Positions 1 through 8,099 of a DNA stretch of 49,150 nucleotides are shown here, piece after piece. The stretch is from Clostridiales bacterium NK3B98. GTDB lineage: Bacteria; Bacillota; Clostridia; Oscillospirales; Oscillospiraceae. The notes beneath the pieces were generated by a model that saw only the letters and a program-made list of their open reading frames with translations, was not told the origin of the DNA and ran no database searches. Each line of letters opens with the position of its first letter. Position 1 is the stretch's first letter. Position numbers and translations under genes: made by a program. The stretch covers positions 1 to 49,150 of the forward strand of contig ATWA01000014.1 of assembly GCA_000421005.1 (NCBI GenBank), read 5' to 3'.

Positions 1-1
1 A

Positions 2-115
2 GGGCATTTCCCTGATAAAAAGCGTCAGCTGATTATCAAGGATTTGTATGGAATGGAAAAGCGCATCATACTGCTCTTTGATAGAAGACGGTCAAAGCGC
101 CTTATCCCCGAATAG
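2..115 (+). CDS. C-terminal end of an unknown protein (5' truncated)
   Basis: An open frame enters from the left edge and ends at TAG 113-115, leaving 37 residues rich in Lys and Arg near the end (KDLYGMEKRIILLFDRRRSK). No family was recognised from so short a fragment. It is followed after six bases by a strong GC-rich hairpin, which fits a real gene end rather than a chance frame. Function cannot be assigned. Confidence 0.5.
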   Translation, partial: GHFPDKKRQLIIKDLYGMEKRIILLFDRRRSKRLIPE

Positions 116-120
116 ATCTA

Positions 121-154
121 AAGGGGCTGCCTCGTTTTCGTGAGGCAGCCCCTT
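121..154 (+). terminator. GC-rich hairpin after the truncated first gene
   Basis: A 13-14 bp inverted repeat, AAGGGGCTGCCTC against GAGGCAGCCCCTT, with a short TTTTCG-type loop. No clear T-run follows on either strand, so termination efficiency is uncertain. Before the adjacent MITE inserted, this hairpin would have lain close to the 3' end of metH and may once have served both genes. Confidence 0.55.
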
Positions 155-174
155 GCTATGTCATATTATCCTAA

Positions 175-334
175 GGAAGCGCTGAACAAATCAGGCTACG
201 GCGTCTGAGCGGTCTGTTTTCCGCCATCCGGGTCTAAAATCCCTTGAAATACGCCGGTATTCCTGCGGTCTTTTATCCCCAGCTGACAAAAAACATCCTC
301 GCTCATCCATCCGAGAGATTTATTCAGCGCTTCC
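175..334. mobile_element. MITE-like element with terminal inverted repeats and CTAA duplication
   Basis: The left end 175-192 (GGAAGCGCTGAACAAATC) and the right end 317-334 are inverted repeats matching at 17 of 18 positions. The 4-bp sequence CTAA lies immediately outside both ends (171-174 and 335-338), as expected of a target-site duplication. The 124-bp interior has no credible coding frame. Size, repeats and duplication fit a non-autonomous miniature transposable element. The parent insertion sequence is not in the window and its family was not identified. The right repeat overlaps the last codons of metH. Confidence 0.75.
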
Positions 335-2687
335 CTAAAACCCGTTTGGCAATCTCTGCGCTCTCCCTTGCGTCCTTCGCATAGAAATCTGCCCCGATTT
401 CGGCGGCATACTCCGGGGTGAGGACCGCTCCCCCCACCATGATTTTACAGTCGTGCCCGCTGCTTCGCAGGGCTTGAATGGTGCGAGCCATGCTCTCCAC
501 GGTGGTGGTCATGAGGGCGGAAAGCCCTACCAGATGAATGTCCTCCCGGATGGCGGTCTCCACTACCCGCTGCACCGGAACATCACGCCCCAAGTCAATC
601 ACCTGAAAGCCGTAATTTTCCAGAATCACCTTGACAATGTTTTTGCCAATGTCGTGAATGTCCCCCTCCACCGTGGCCAGCAGAATTTTCCCCCGGGACA
701 CCTGCGCCCCGCCCCGGTGCAGAATGGCGGTTTTAATCACCTCAAAGGCCTGACAGGAGGCGTTGGCGGAGTTGATGAGCTGAGGCAGAAAGATCTCCTG
801 CCGCTCATACCGCCGCCCCACCTCATCCAATGCGGGAATGAGCAGGTCATTGATGACGGTCATCTCGTCGGTGGTCTGCAAAAGCTGTTCGGTCAGGGTT
901 TTGCAAGCCTCGGGCAGTCCCTTAATGACGGCGGTGGGCAAATCCATCTGGACGCTTACCGCCGGGGCGGGAGCTGTGGGGGCGTTCTGAAAGCGCTGAA
1001 TGTAACGCTCTGCGTCCTCATCCTCCCCGGACAGCACCCGGAAGGCAGCGACAGCGTCCATAATAGGCTTCTGATTGGGATTGACAATGGGCAAATCCAA
1101 ACCGCACTCCATGGCCTGTACCAAGAAGGTCTGGGTCAGTTGGATCCGCTCCGGAAGCCCGAAGGAGATATTGCTCACCCCCAGCACATTGTGCAGCCCC
1201 AGCTCCTCCTTCACCATCCGCACCGCCCGCAGCGTCTCCTTTGCCTGACGCTGCTGTGCGGAGACGGTGAGGGTGAGACAGTCAATGAACACATCCTCCC
1301 GGGGAATCCCGTGGACAAGGGCGGCATCCAAAATCCGCCTGGCAATTGCGAACCGCTCCTCAGCCGTCTGAGGGATGCCGTTTTCGTCCATGGAAAGTCC
1401 CACCACCGCTGCGCCGTACTTCTTCACAATGGGAAGCACGGCGTTCAATACCTCTGCCTTGCCGTTTACCGAGTTGACGATCGCCTTGCCGTGGCAGGCT
1501 CGCAGACCCGCTTCAATGGCGGCGGGGTTGGAGGAGTCAATCTGCAAGGGGAGAGGCACTACCGCTTGAATGGCCTGTACTACCTCTGACATCAGGGCTG
1601 GCTCGTCAATCCCGGGTAAGCCCACGTTCACATCCAGAATGTCCGCCCCTGCCTCCTGCTGTTCCATAGCCTGACGGAGAATATAGTCCAGATCATGCTC
1701 CCGCAGCGCCTGCTGAAACCGCTTTTTTCCCGTGGGATTGATCCGCTCCCCAATCACCCGCACCCCATCCAGTGAAACCGTCTGCCCGGCGCAGCACACG
1801 CCCCGACGGATAGGCGCAGAACGAGCGACAGGGGAGACATTCCTGATTTGCCCACACAATGCCCGTAAAAAGTCCGGGTCAGTGCCGCAGCAGCCCCCCA
1901 GATAGCGGGCGCCATGGGACACAAAAGGAGCCATGTCACGGGCAAATTCCTCCGGGGTAATGTGATACTGGTTGGTCTCCGGGTCAGGCAGTCCGGCGTT
2001 GGGCTTGACGATGATAGGGAGACGGGTCCACTGCGCCAGCTCCTCCACCAGCGGCAAAACCTCCATGGGACCCAGGGAGCAGTTGATCCCCATAGCGTCC
2101 ACCCCCAGCCCCTCCAGCGTCAGCGCCATGGAAGGGATGGTGCAGCCGGTGAAGGTACGGCGGTTCTCCTCAAAGGTCATGGTGACAAAGACGGGCAGAG
2201 TGGTGTTCTCTTTGGCGGCCAGCACTCCGGCACGAACCTCTCCCAAATCGGACATGGTCTCCAATACCACCAAATCTGCCCCTGCCTGCTGTCCGGACAC
2301 TGCCATCTCCCGGAACATCTCATAGGCCTCGTCAAAGGAGAGGGTACCCAGCGGCTCCAACAGCTCCCCAATGGGGCCGATATCCAGCGCCACCTTCACG
2401 TCCCGACCATCTGCGGCGCTGCGGGCCAGCCTGACCGCCTGATGGATGATCTGAGCGGGGGTATAGCCGCACCCGGCCAGCTTGCGGGCGTTTGCGCCGA
2501 AGGTATTGGTATAGATGATATTGCTGCCTGCGTCAATGTAACTGCGGTGAATCGCCGTTACGGTTTCCGGGGCGGTGAAATTCAGCACCTCCGGCTGACG
2601 TCCCAGCTTGAGTCCTGAGCGGAGAAGCTCTGTCCCCATTGCCCCATCCAGAAAACAGACGGTATCAGATTGATTGAGGATGTTCAC
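324..2687 (-). CDS. metH: B12-dependent methionine synthase core (homocysteine, pterin and cobalamin domains)
   Basis: This enzyme transfers the methyl group of 5-methyltetrahydrofolate to homocysteine through cobalamin. The 787-residue product has an N-terminal homocysteine methyltransferase domain (about 1-295, with zinc-ligand signatures GINCS and GGCCGT), a pterin-binding domain (about 310-560) and cobalamin cap and binding domains (about 590-787, with the axial-histidine motif DIHDIG near 676-681). It lacks the C-terminal reactivation domain of the roughly 1200-residue E. coli form; that function lies in the gene just upstream. The start chosen is GTG at 2687, eight bases after AAAGGAGG; a longer in-frame start has no such site. 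It overlaps the upstream gene by 23 bp, suggesting translational coupling. Its last two codons and stop lie in the MITE repeat at 324-334. Confidence 0.95.
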   Translation of the reverse strand: MNILNQSDTVCFLDGAMGTELLRSGLKLGRQPEVLNFTAPETVTAIHRSYIDAGSNIIYTNTFGANARKLAGCGYTPAQIIHQAVRLARSAADGRDVKVALDIGPIGELLEPLGTLSFDEAYEMFREMAVSGQQAGADLVVLETMSDLGEVRAGVLAAKENTTLPVFVTMTFEENRRTFTGCTIPSMALTLEGLGVDAMGINCSLGPMEVLPLVEELAQWTRLPIIVKPNAGLPDPETNQYHITPEEFARDMAPFVSHGARYLGGCCGTDPDFLRALCGQIRNVSPVARSAPIRRGVCCAGQTVSLDGVRVIGERINPTGKKRFQQALREHDLDYILRQAMEQQEAGADILDVNVGLPGIDEPALMSEVVQAIQAVVPLPLQIDSSNPAAIEAGLRACHGKAIVNSVNGKAEVLNAVLPIVKKYGAAVVGLSMDENGIPQTAEERFAIARRILDAALVHGIPREDVFIDCLTLTVSAQQRQAKETLRAVRMVKEELGLHNVLGVSNISFGLPERIQLTQTFLVQAMECGLDLPIVNPNQKPIMDAVAAFRVLSGEDEDAERYIQRFQNAPTAPAPAVSVQMDLPTAVIKGLPEACKTLTEQLLQTTDEMTVINDLLIPALDEVGRRYERQEIFLPQLINSANASCQAFEVIKTAILHRGGAQVSRGKILLATVEGDIHDIGKNIVKVILENYGFQVIDLGRDVPVQRVVETAIREDIHLVGLSALMTTTVESMARTIQALRSSGHDCKIMVGGAVLTPEYAAEIGADFYAKDARESAEIAKRVLGKR

Positions 2688-3342
2688 AAGAATGACCTCC
2701 TTTGCGTATGGAACAGCGCTCTGCCATGGAGCAGTGGTCGCACCCCCTGACGCTGCCGTCACGGGGCACAGGGGAAACTCCCAGCACGGCAGTCACCGAC
2801 TTGCGGGGAACCATCAGCCCGGTGGGGGTGAGGGTCAGCCCAATCCGGCGCTGGGTATCCAGCACCCTGCAAAACACCGCCTGCTGTGAAAGGGGCAAAT
2901 CCCCGTACCCCGGACTGAACCGGGAGGTGAGATAAAGCCCCTGCGCCTGATACTGCTGTCGAAGCGCTCCCTCCAAACGGTCACACTCCGCCTCTACCGC
3001 TGCGGAAGCGCAGGCGTCCAATATCATGGCTTTTCCCATGTCCAGCGCCTCCCAGCGCATCAGCAGCCGTTCTACGGCGGTGCCCATGGTAACAGCCATG
3101 AGAATCAACTGGGTGCAGCCTGTCAAATGCCGGGCGATATCCTGCCCCTCCAATGTCAATTCAGTTCCCACGGCATGTGTACCGGAAAGGGGAAAGGGGC
3201 GCCAAAGCGTGCGGGGCTGCAAGACCGGGGTAACCTGCGCCACACCCCAATCCACTGCATTCTCCATCTCAGGGGAGGGGGATTGGCAGCCCAAATAGCG
3301 CAGAATCTCCCGCCGATCCGGTTGCATAGTAGAGCAGGACAC
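2665..3342 (-). CDS. Stand-alone methionine synthase reactivation-domain protein
   Basis: The 225-residue product matches the SAM-dependent activation domain that reductively remethylates oxidised cobalamin in MetH. The diagnostic motif RFSPGYGDLPL is present near residue 150, and the C-terminus has clustered cysteines (CDHCSMAERC). In E. coli this is the last part of the MetH polypeptide; here it is a separate gene translated before, and overlapping, the core enzyme. GTG at 3342 is preferred as start because GGAGGT lies seven bases upstream; an upstream in-frame extension would cross the promoter. Both genes probably share one transcript from the promoter at 3381-3408. Flavodoxin or ferredoxin donors are not encoded nearby. 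Confidence 0.9.
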   Translation of the reverse strand: MSCSTMQPDRREILRYLGCQSPSPEMENAVDWGVAQVTPVLQPRTLWRPFPLSGTHAVGTELTLEGQDIARHLTGCTQLILMAVTMGTAVERLLMRWEALDMGKAMILDACASAAVEAECDRLEGALRQQYQAQGLYLTSRFSPGYGDLPLSQQAVFCRVLDTQRRIGLTLTPTGLMVPRKSVTAVLGVSPVPRDGSVRGCDHCSMAERCSIRKGGHSCEHPQSI

Positions 3343-3380
3343 AGAATTCACCTCCGTTTTTGCAATCACGTTTTTCCAGT

Positions 3381-3408
3381 AGTATACTATATCTTCGGGA
3401 GAAAGCAA
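3381..3408 (-). promoter_or_regulatory. Probable promoter of the metH operon
   Basis: On the minus strand TTGCTT (3408-3403) and TATACT (3386-3381) are separated by 16 bp. The predicted leader to the GTG at 3342 is only about 30 nt, too short to hold a SAM or cobalamin riboswitch, and none was seen. Confidence 0.5.
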
Positions 3409-3410
3409 AG

Positions 3411-3436
3411 AAAAATCCCGGTCAACCGACCGGGAT
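3411..3436 (-). terminator. Intrinsic terminator of the HTH gene
   Basis: On the minus strand ATCCCGGTCGGTTGACCGGGAT forms a compact hairpin followed by TTTTTCTTTG. It lies just after the stop of the 3447-3770 gene and separates it from the metH operon. Confidence 0.75.
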
Positions 3437-3446
3437 GATTCCAAAT

Positions 3447-3770
3447 TTACCGCTTCTGAGCGGATTCCTCCTCCTGCACCCAGCGCTTAAACGTCCCGGG
3501 AGAGACATTGAGCATCTGAGAAGCAGCACGAGCGCTGACCTGCCCATCGGTATACATCTCATATACCGTCTGGAAACGGCGGGGACGCTTCGCTGGAGGA
3601 CGACCCAGACGAACGCCACGTTCCCTTGCGCTCTGAAGTCCTTCTGTCTGGCGGCGCACCAGGGCGGCACGACGCTCTGCTTCGTCGGCAGCGATGATCT
3701 CAAGAATCTGAGACGCGAGTTCATCATTGCAGATCAGCTCTCGGATTTTGTCTTTGTTTTCCTGCAACAT
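3447..3770 (-). CDS. Small HTH protein resembling the C-terminal part of serine recombinases
   Basis: The product has 107 residues. Residues 1-50 form a charged, probably helical segment, then the linker ARERGVRLGRPP, then a helix-turn-helix (about 66-103, ARAASQMLNVSPGTFKRWV). Linker plus HTH resemble the DNA-binding end of resolvase/invertase serine recombinases, but the catalytic N-terminal domain with its active serine is absent, so it is probably a DNA-binding regulator rather than a recombinase. It starts at ATG 3770 after GGGGGGAG, and it is monocistronic with its own terminator. Targets are unknown. It could also be a degraded recombinase, but the clean start and terminator argue for a functional gene. 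Confidence 0.75.
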   Translation of the reverse strand: MLQENKDKIRELICNDELASQILEIIAADEAERRAALVRRQTEGLQSARERGVRLGRPPAKRPRRFQTVYEMYTDGQVSARAASQMLNVSPGTFKRWVQEEESAQKR

Positions 3771-4043
3771 AGGGTTGCTCCCCCCTCAATTCTATTGACA
3801 ATCATCTCGTTTACTTATAGAGTAATTCTACCCAAAAGAGCCAATTTTGTCAACATTTTTTTCTTTTTTGAAAAAAATATCAACTATTTTAACGACAAAA
3901 ATGAATAATGACAAATTGAACGGGATATGAGATAATGAAAAACAGGTGGACAGGACATCTGTTGGACACCTTCTTAAACGGACTGTCGGAGAGGGCGTCA
4001 AAGACGGGCGCTGACATACAAAGGTAAAAAGGAAAGAGGATCT
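3771..4043. other. AT-rich intergenic region between divergent HTH and sortase genes
   Basis: These 273 bp separate two divergent starts and are much richer in A+T than the surroundings, with T and A runs at 3850-3905. A weak minus-strand promoter (TTGGCT, TATAAG with 19-bp spacing, near 3817-3847) is possible for the HTH gene. No convincing sortase promoter or structured RNA was found. Confidence 0.4.
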
Positions 4044-4862
4044 ATGAAAAAAACAGTCAGAATTATTCTCCTGCTTCTCTGCCTCACTGTCTTCCTTTTC
4101 AGCGGCACCATGATCGTCCGGGAGTTGTTGGAATACCGCAGGGGAGATCAGGCATATGAGTCGTTGGAGAAATATGTGGAGATGATTCCCGCGGGAAACG
4201 ACGGAAAGTCCTCACAAGCCGACGGGAAAGGATTGGATTCGAGTGCATTCCCGGAAAACGAGACAACGGGAAATTTGGATGCAAAGTTATCAACACCCTT
4301 GCCGACGGTGGATTTTGACGCACTGAGAGAAATCAATTCTGATGTGGTGGGGTGGCTGTACAGCCCGGATACGATCATCAATTATCCCGTAGCGCAGGCT
4401 CAGGACAACGACTATTATCTGCACCATAGATTTGACAGGGTGACCCACAAAGCCGGGTGTATTTTCATGGATGCGGGAAACAATTCGGATTTGTCCGACC
4501 CCCATATCATTCTCTATGGACATCATATGAAAAACACAAGTATGTTTGGCACGCTGACGAACTATAAGAAGCAGGAGTATTACGAGGAACACAGCACAAT
4601 TTACCTGCTCACGCCAAGGAAGAACTACGCGATTTCCGTTTTTGCAGGCTATGTCAGCCCCGGCGACGGAGACGCATGGAAGCTGCATTTTTCAGATCAG
4701 GAGGAACGGTCTGCGTGGGTGCAAGCTGCGCTGGAGCGTTCCACATTTAACAGCGGTGTCGTTCCCACATCTGAGGATCAAATCATCACCCTTTCCACCT
4801 GCAGCTATGAGTATGACAATGCCCGCTATGTGCTGCTGGGCATCTTAACGCCATTGAAATAA
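4044..4862 (+). CDS. Class B sortase
   Basis: Sortases are membrane-anchored transpeptidases that attach proteins carrying a C-terminal sorting signal to peptidoglycan or to pilins. The 272-residue product has an N-terminal membrane segment (about 5-24), a low-complexity stem (about 45-88), and a sortase B catalytic domain (about 90-270). The catalytic triad is visible as His160 (YGHH), Cys253 (LSTCSYEY) and Arg261 (NARYVLLG). Start ATG 4044 follows GGAAAGAGG. It is a single-gene unit with a terminator right after it. No substrate with a sorting motif and no iron-acquisition or pilin gene is nearby, so its substrate is unknown. Confidence 0.93.
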   Translation: MKKTVRIILLLLCLTVFLFSGTMIVRELLEYRRGDQAYESLEKYVEMIPAGNDGKSSQADGKGLDSSAFPENETTGNLDAKLSTPLPTVDFDALREINSDVVGWLYSPDTIINYPVAQAQDNDYYLHHRFDRVTHKAGCIFMDAGNNSDLSDPHIILYGHHMKNTSMFGTLTNYKKQEYYEEHSTIYLLTPRKNYAISVFAGYVSPGDGDAWKLHFSDQEERSAWVQAALERSTFNSGVVPTSEDQIITLSTCSYEYDNARYVLLGILTPLK

Positions 4863-4867
4863 AACAG

Positions 4868-4896
4868 GGGGCAGTTTCCGAAGAAACTGCCCCTTT
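4868..4896. terminator. Bidirectional terminator between sortase and the converging unknown gene
   Basis: GGGGCAGTTTC pairs with GAAACTGCCCC. On the minus strand the loop is the stable tetraloop TTCG and the hairpin is followed by a TTTTATTT tract, so it probably serves mainly the minus-strand gene ending at 4920; on the plus strand TTTCCGTTT follows. Confidence 0.75.
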
Positions 4897-4919
4897 CCGT
4901 TTACTATTTTGCTAATGAG

Positions 4920-5768
4920 TCAGGATTGAACGGAACAGCCCACATTGCGAAGCTGTGCCACCGGGTCCAGACTGTCTGCTGTGGCAGGGGGGAAGAACTC
5001 GTTTACCGGGAAATCCACCCGCTGGAAGAGCTGGCAGGGATCGTCTTCCGGTCCGGTTCCGCAGTCGCACTCGCTGGAGGGCATACAATAGTCGTAGACA
5101 GGAATGACCATCTGGGAATCCCGCTCCAGCCGCAGCAGGGTGAACTGCCCCAGGGTGGCAAAGAGCTGGCGGTCTGGTACGGCGGTCAAATCAATCTCAT
5201 CGTCAAAGGTGTCCAGAATGGCGGCAGGCACGTCGGGCACCGGCAGCACCGGGCAGGTGCCGGTGGTGCAGTCCATCATCCGCATACTCAGCAGAATGGG
5301 GTCCACTGCCTCCACCACTGCGGTGGGCAGATCGTCGGTGATGCTGAGCGTTTCCTCGGTGGGCTGCCCCAGATCGGAGGAGAAAACCTTTGCTCCGCCC
5401 TGACTTCCGAAGAGCATACACCGCTTGGCATACATGGCAAGTCCGGTGATCTGAGCGGGACGAGCAGAGCCGGGGAGATAGGCGTCGGCGTTGATGCGGT
5501 AGTAATACTGGCTGTCAATGGTGTAGAATCCCCGCTGAAAGCCCATAGGCTCCACGGCAACGGTGACATAGAGCAGCTCTGCCCGCCCGGAGCGGACACT
5601 TTGGGCATTGGTCAGGGTGGTCTGGCTGGGGGTGGTGAGATAGACCCGCAGATCCTCCATACAGTCCCGGGACTGGCAGGAATCGTAGATCTTCTGGGTA
5701 TGGATACAGGTGGCCTCACGGATCCGGGTGTCCTCGGACACCGGGCCGGGCATGACGGTTTCGGGCAT
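4920..5768 (-). CDS. Conserved hypothetical Cys-containing protein
   Basis: The 282-residue product has no signal peptide and no membrane segment. Near the N-terminus it has the pattern CIHTQKIYDSCQSRDCMEDL (about 21-40), and several more cysteines occur in the second half (CTTGTC, CDCGTG, a final C). From memory, similar proteins are common and unnamed in spore-forming Clostridia; a spore-related or redox role would be speculation. ATG 5768 follows GGAGGT by six bases. It lies 39 bp after comF-like 5808-6533 on the same strand and may share its transcript. Confidence 0.7.
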   Translation of the reverse strand: MPETVMPGPVSEDTRIREATCIHTQKIYDSCQSRDCMEDLRVYLTTPSQTTLTNAQSVRSGRAELLYVTVAVEPMGFQRGFYTIDSQYYYRINADAYLPGSARPAQITGLAMYAKRCMLFGSQGGAKVFSSDLGQPTEETLSITDDLPTAVVEAVDPILLSMRMMDCTTGTCPVLPVPDVPAAILDTFDDEIDLTAVPDRQLFATLGQFTLLRLERDSQMVIPVYDYCMPSSECDCGTGPEDDPCQLFQRVDFPVNEFFPPATADSLDPVAQLRNVGCSVQS

Positions 5769-5807
5769 AAAATGACCTCCATAGAATCACATTGGGGCGT
5801 TTCGCCC

Positions 5808-6533
5808 TCAGGTCATTCTATGCCCCTGATTGGGAGAGGTGCGCCTTGCGTCGCCGCCCACGCTGCTGGACAACGCAAGGCAGACCACCTCCGTACACCC
5901 TGCCCGGTACAGCGCCATGGCACAGGCGTCCAAGGTGGCGCCGGTGGTCACCACGTCATCCACCAGCAGCACCCGTGCCCCGGACAGGGGAAAACCGCCG
6001 GCATATTCATAGGCATTGCGGGGATTGCGCCTGCGCTGGGCGGCGGTAAGGGAGGACTGAGCCTTGGTGTGGCGTATCTTTTTCAGCAGCGGGATGGGTC
6101 GCTGACCGTACAGCTTTCCTGCCTCCTGAGCAAGGAGATACGCCTGATCGTAGCCACGTTTCCGCAGCCGCTGCCTGCTCAACGGCGCCCATGTCACATA
6201 GTCCGGCGGAGCAACATCTGCATCCAGCAGACAATGCCGCAGTAGCGGGCCATATACCCTGTGATAGTGGCTGCGACCGCCGAACTTATAGCGTAAAACC
6301 GACTCCCTGACCCGGTTGCGGTACCACAGTGGCGCATAAACAGGGGAGAGGGAGTCGTCCAACTGCCGCAGTATCCCCGGAGCGGTGCGGGGCAGGGTGT
6401 TTTGACAGGTTATGCAAATGCCCTCCTCCCGTTGGGGTGCAGGGAGCAGAGCAGCGCAAAAAACACATTTTGGAGGATAGATCAGATCCAGTAATCCACA
6501 ACCTATCCGATAGAGACGTTCTGCGAGGGGCAT
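5808..6533 (-). CDS. ComF-like phosphoribosyltransferase-fold protein
   Basis: The 241-residue product has a putative zinc site from two Cys pairs (Cys23/Cys26 and Cys40/Cys43), a linker, and a phosphoribosyltransferase domain with the PRPP-loop signature VLLVDDVVTTGAT (188-200). In naturally competent bacteria ComFC/ComF helps take up single-stranded DNA, but many ComF homologues occur in species not known to be competent, and no other com gene is present here. The start ATG 6533 is supported by AGGAGGG eight bases upstream. It follows the GGDEF gene after 57 bp containing small hairpins. Confidence 0.9.
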   Translation of the reverse strand: MPLAERLYRIGCGLLDLIYPPKCVFCAALLPAPQREEGICITCQNTLPRTAPGILRQLDDSLSPVYAPLWYRNRVRESVLRYKFGGRSHYHRVYGPLLRHCLLDADVAPPDYVTWAPLSRQRLRKRGYDQAYLLAQEAGKLYGQRPIPLLKKIRHTKAQSSLTAAQRRRNPRNAYEYAGGFPLSGARVLLVDDVVTTGATLDACAMALYRAGCTEVVCLALSSSVGGDARRTSPNQGHRMT

Positions 6534-6590
6534 AGGCTATCCCTCCTGAACAGGGCGGATTTCCGCCGTACAACAGAATGATACAGCGTA

Positions 6591-7955
6591 TCATCCACGC
6601 CGGATTTCTTCCGGGTGATTGAGATAAAACTGTTTCTTTTCGTGGTACATCTCTTCGTCGGAACGGACAAAAGCGGTTTTCAGATCCACGCTTCCGTCCG
6701 ACCAGAACGCACCAATGGCAAAGTGAACCGACGAATCCTGCTGTTCCAAACACCGCAGGGCATCCACCTTCTCGAAAAAGACAGCTTGGGAGATGTTGGG
6801 GGCAATGACCACAAACTCGTCTCCCCCGGTGCGGTAGAGATCCTGCTTGCGGAACACCTGATTGATGACCTGCGCCGCATGAATCAGCAGCTGGTCACCG
6901 GCCATATGTCCATAACAGTCGTTTGTGGTCTTCAAACCATTGACGTCCATGCTGACAATGCCAAAGGGAACGCCGCATGGGTCTTCGTTGAGCTTTTTCA
7001 TCTGGCGGCTCATGGCGTTGCGGTTCTGCACGCCGGTGAGAGCGTCCAGATTGCTCATCTCGTCCAGCCGCTTCAGCAGAAGATGGTTGGAGATCTCGCT
7101 GCTTAAAAAGTAGGTGAGCAGCTCCAGCAGCTCTTTCACCTGAACAACTCTGGCAACGTCAAAGTTGACCACATAGAGATAGCCGAAGATTTCCTCCTGC
7201 TGGCGCAGGGGGAGCAGCACCAGCGAGGTGACATCGTAGGCATCCAGACTGGCTGCCCAGTCAGGACACTGGGAGCGCAGCTCGTTCATATCCTGCTGGT
7301 CTTTCACCATCACAGCGTTGCTGACGCCAATGAGCCCATCCCACTGGCTGACCAGCTCATAGGGGAGAATGCCGCGACGTGCTTCGTCAGAGGGCGTGCT
7401 GACCACCTCAGAAAAACAGGTGGTAGTACCATGCTTTCGGTCAATGAGCTGGATCCGGCAGGCAAAGGAGCGGGCAAAGGCGTTGACATCTGCAAGCACC
7501 TTATGTACCCGGTCTTTGAAGTTTCCCGCTCCCACCAGATTGATACAGGCCTTGATGATTTCAGCGGAAGTCTCCATGGAGAGGGAGGCCATCCGTGCGG
7601 GATCGGCCGCTTTGGTAAACTCAAAGAAGAACTGGCAGTAGCCAATATTCCGGTGGGGCGAAACCAGCGGAATGACGGTCTGGTCGGTCCAGCTGTTCAG
7701 CGCCGTAGTGGGCACATAGGCGTGAAGCCGCTGATGGAGGAAAGCTGCCCGGTAACAGAAATCCTCAAATTTCGAGTCCTTTGGCACAAGCTCCTCATAG
7801 GGCATACCGTCATAATAGGCGGGACCCATGATCTGCTGATAAATGGCATTGGAGCGGAGAATGTGAATGGAGGCGCAGGTATTCTGCGCCGTCCGTTCCA
7901 CCGCAAGCACAGCGCAGGGAACCGCAAAGCTGTCCACCAATTCCTGAAAATCCAT
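6591..7955 (-). CDS. GGDEF-domain protein, probable diguanylate cyclase
   Basis: Diguanylate cyclases make the second messenger cyclic di-GMP from GTP. The 454-residue product has a PAS-like N-terminal region (about 1-110), a GAF-like sensor region (about 135-290) and a GGDEF domain (about 300-454) with intact GGDEF at 377-381. An RKQD tetrad precedes it by four residues, one fewer than the usual inhibitory site, so product inhibition may be absent. No membrane segment was seen, which suggests a cytosolic sensor with unknown ligand. ATG 7955 is chosen because GGGAGGTG precedes it; a start 17 codons upstream lacks a site. No EAL or PilZ protein is in the window. Confidence 0.92.
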   Translation of the reverse strand: MDFQELVDSFAVPCAVLAVERTAQNTCASIHILRSNAIYQQIMGPAYYDGMPYEELVPKDSKFEDFCYRAAFLHQRLHAYVPTTALNSWTDQTVIPLVSPHRNIGYCQFFFEFTKAADPARMASLSMETSAEIIKACINLVGAGNFKDRVHKVLADVNAFARSFACRIQLIDRKHGTTTCFSEVVSTPSDEARRGILPYELVSQWDGLIGVSNAVMVKDQQDMNELRSQCPDWAASLDAYDVTSLVLLPLRQQEEIFGYLYVVNFDVARVVQVKELLELLTYFLSSEISNHLLLKRLDEMSNLDALTGVQNRNAMSRQMKKLNEDPCGVPFGIVSMDVNGLKTTNDCYGHMAGDQLLIHAAQVINQVFRKQDLYRTGGDEFVVIAPNISQAVFFEKVDALRCLEQQDSSVHFAIGAFWSDGSVDLKTAFVRSDEEMYHEKKQFYLNHPEEIRRG

Positions 7956-8008
7956 CCGATTCCACCTCCCTGCCATACCGTTTCCGCGGATAACAACTTG
8001 TTTCATCT

Positions 8009-8037
8009 ATTTTAGCGCAGTTTTTTCTGCTACGCAA
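8009..8037 (-). promoter_or_regulatory. Probable promoter of the GGDEF gene
   Basis: Minus-strand TTGCGT (8037-8032) and TAAAAT (8014-8009) with 17-bp spacing, about 50 bp upstream of the chosen start. Confidence 0.6.
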
Positions 8038-8058
8038 GGGCAAAAGGGCGGTTCCTTG

Positions 8059-8096
8059 AAAAAAGTACAGTCTCCCGCAAAAGAGCAGGAGACTGT
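8059..8096 (-). terminator. Intrinsic terminator after the DHHW gene
   Basis: On the minus strand ACAGTCTCCTGC pairs with GCGGGAGACTGT, followed by ACTTTTTTC. It closes the MBOAT-DHHW operon whose last stop is at 8100. Confidence 0.85.
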
Positions 8097-8099
8097 TTG

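Noticed and set aside
3447-3770. Serine recombinase gene
   Set aside because: The catalytic domain with the nucleophilic serine is missing; only linker and HTH remain.
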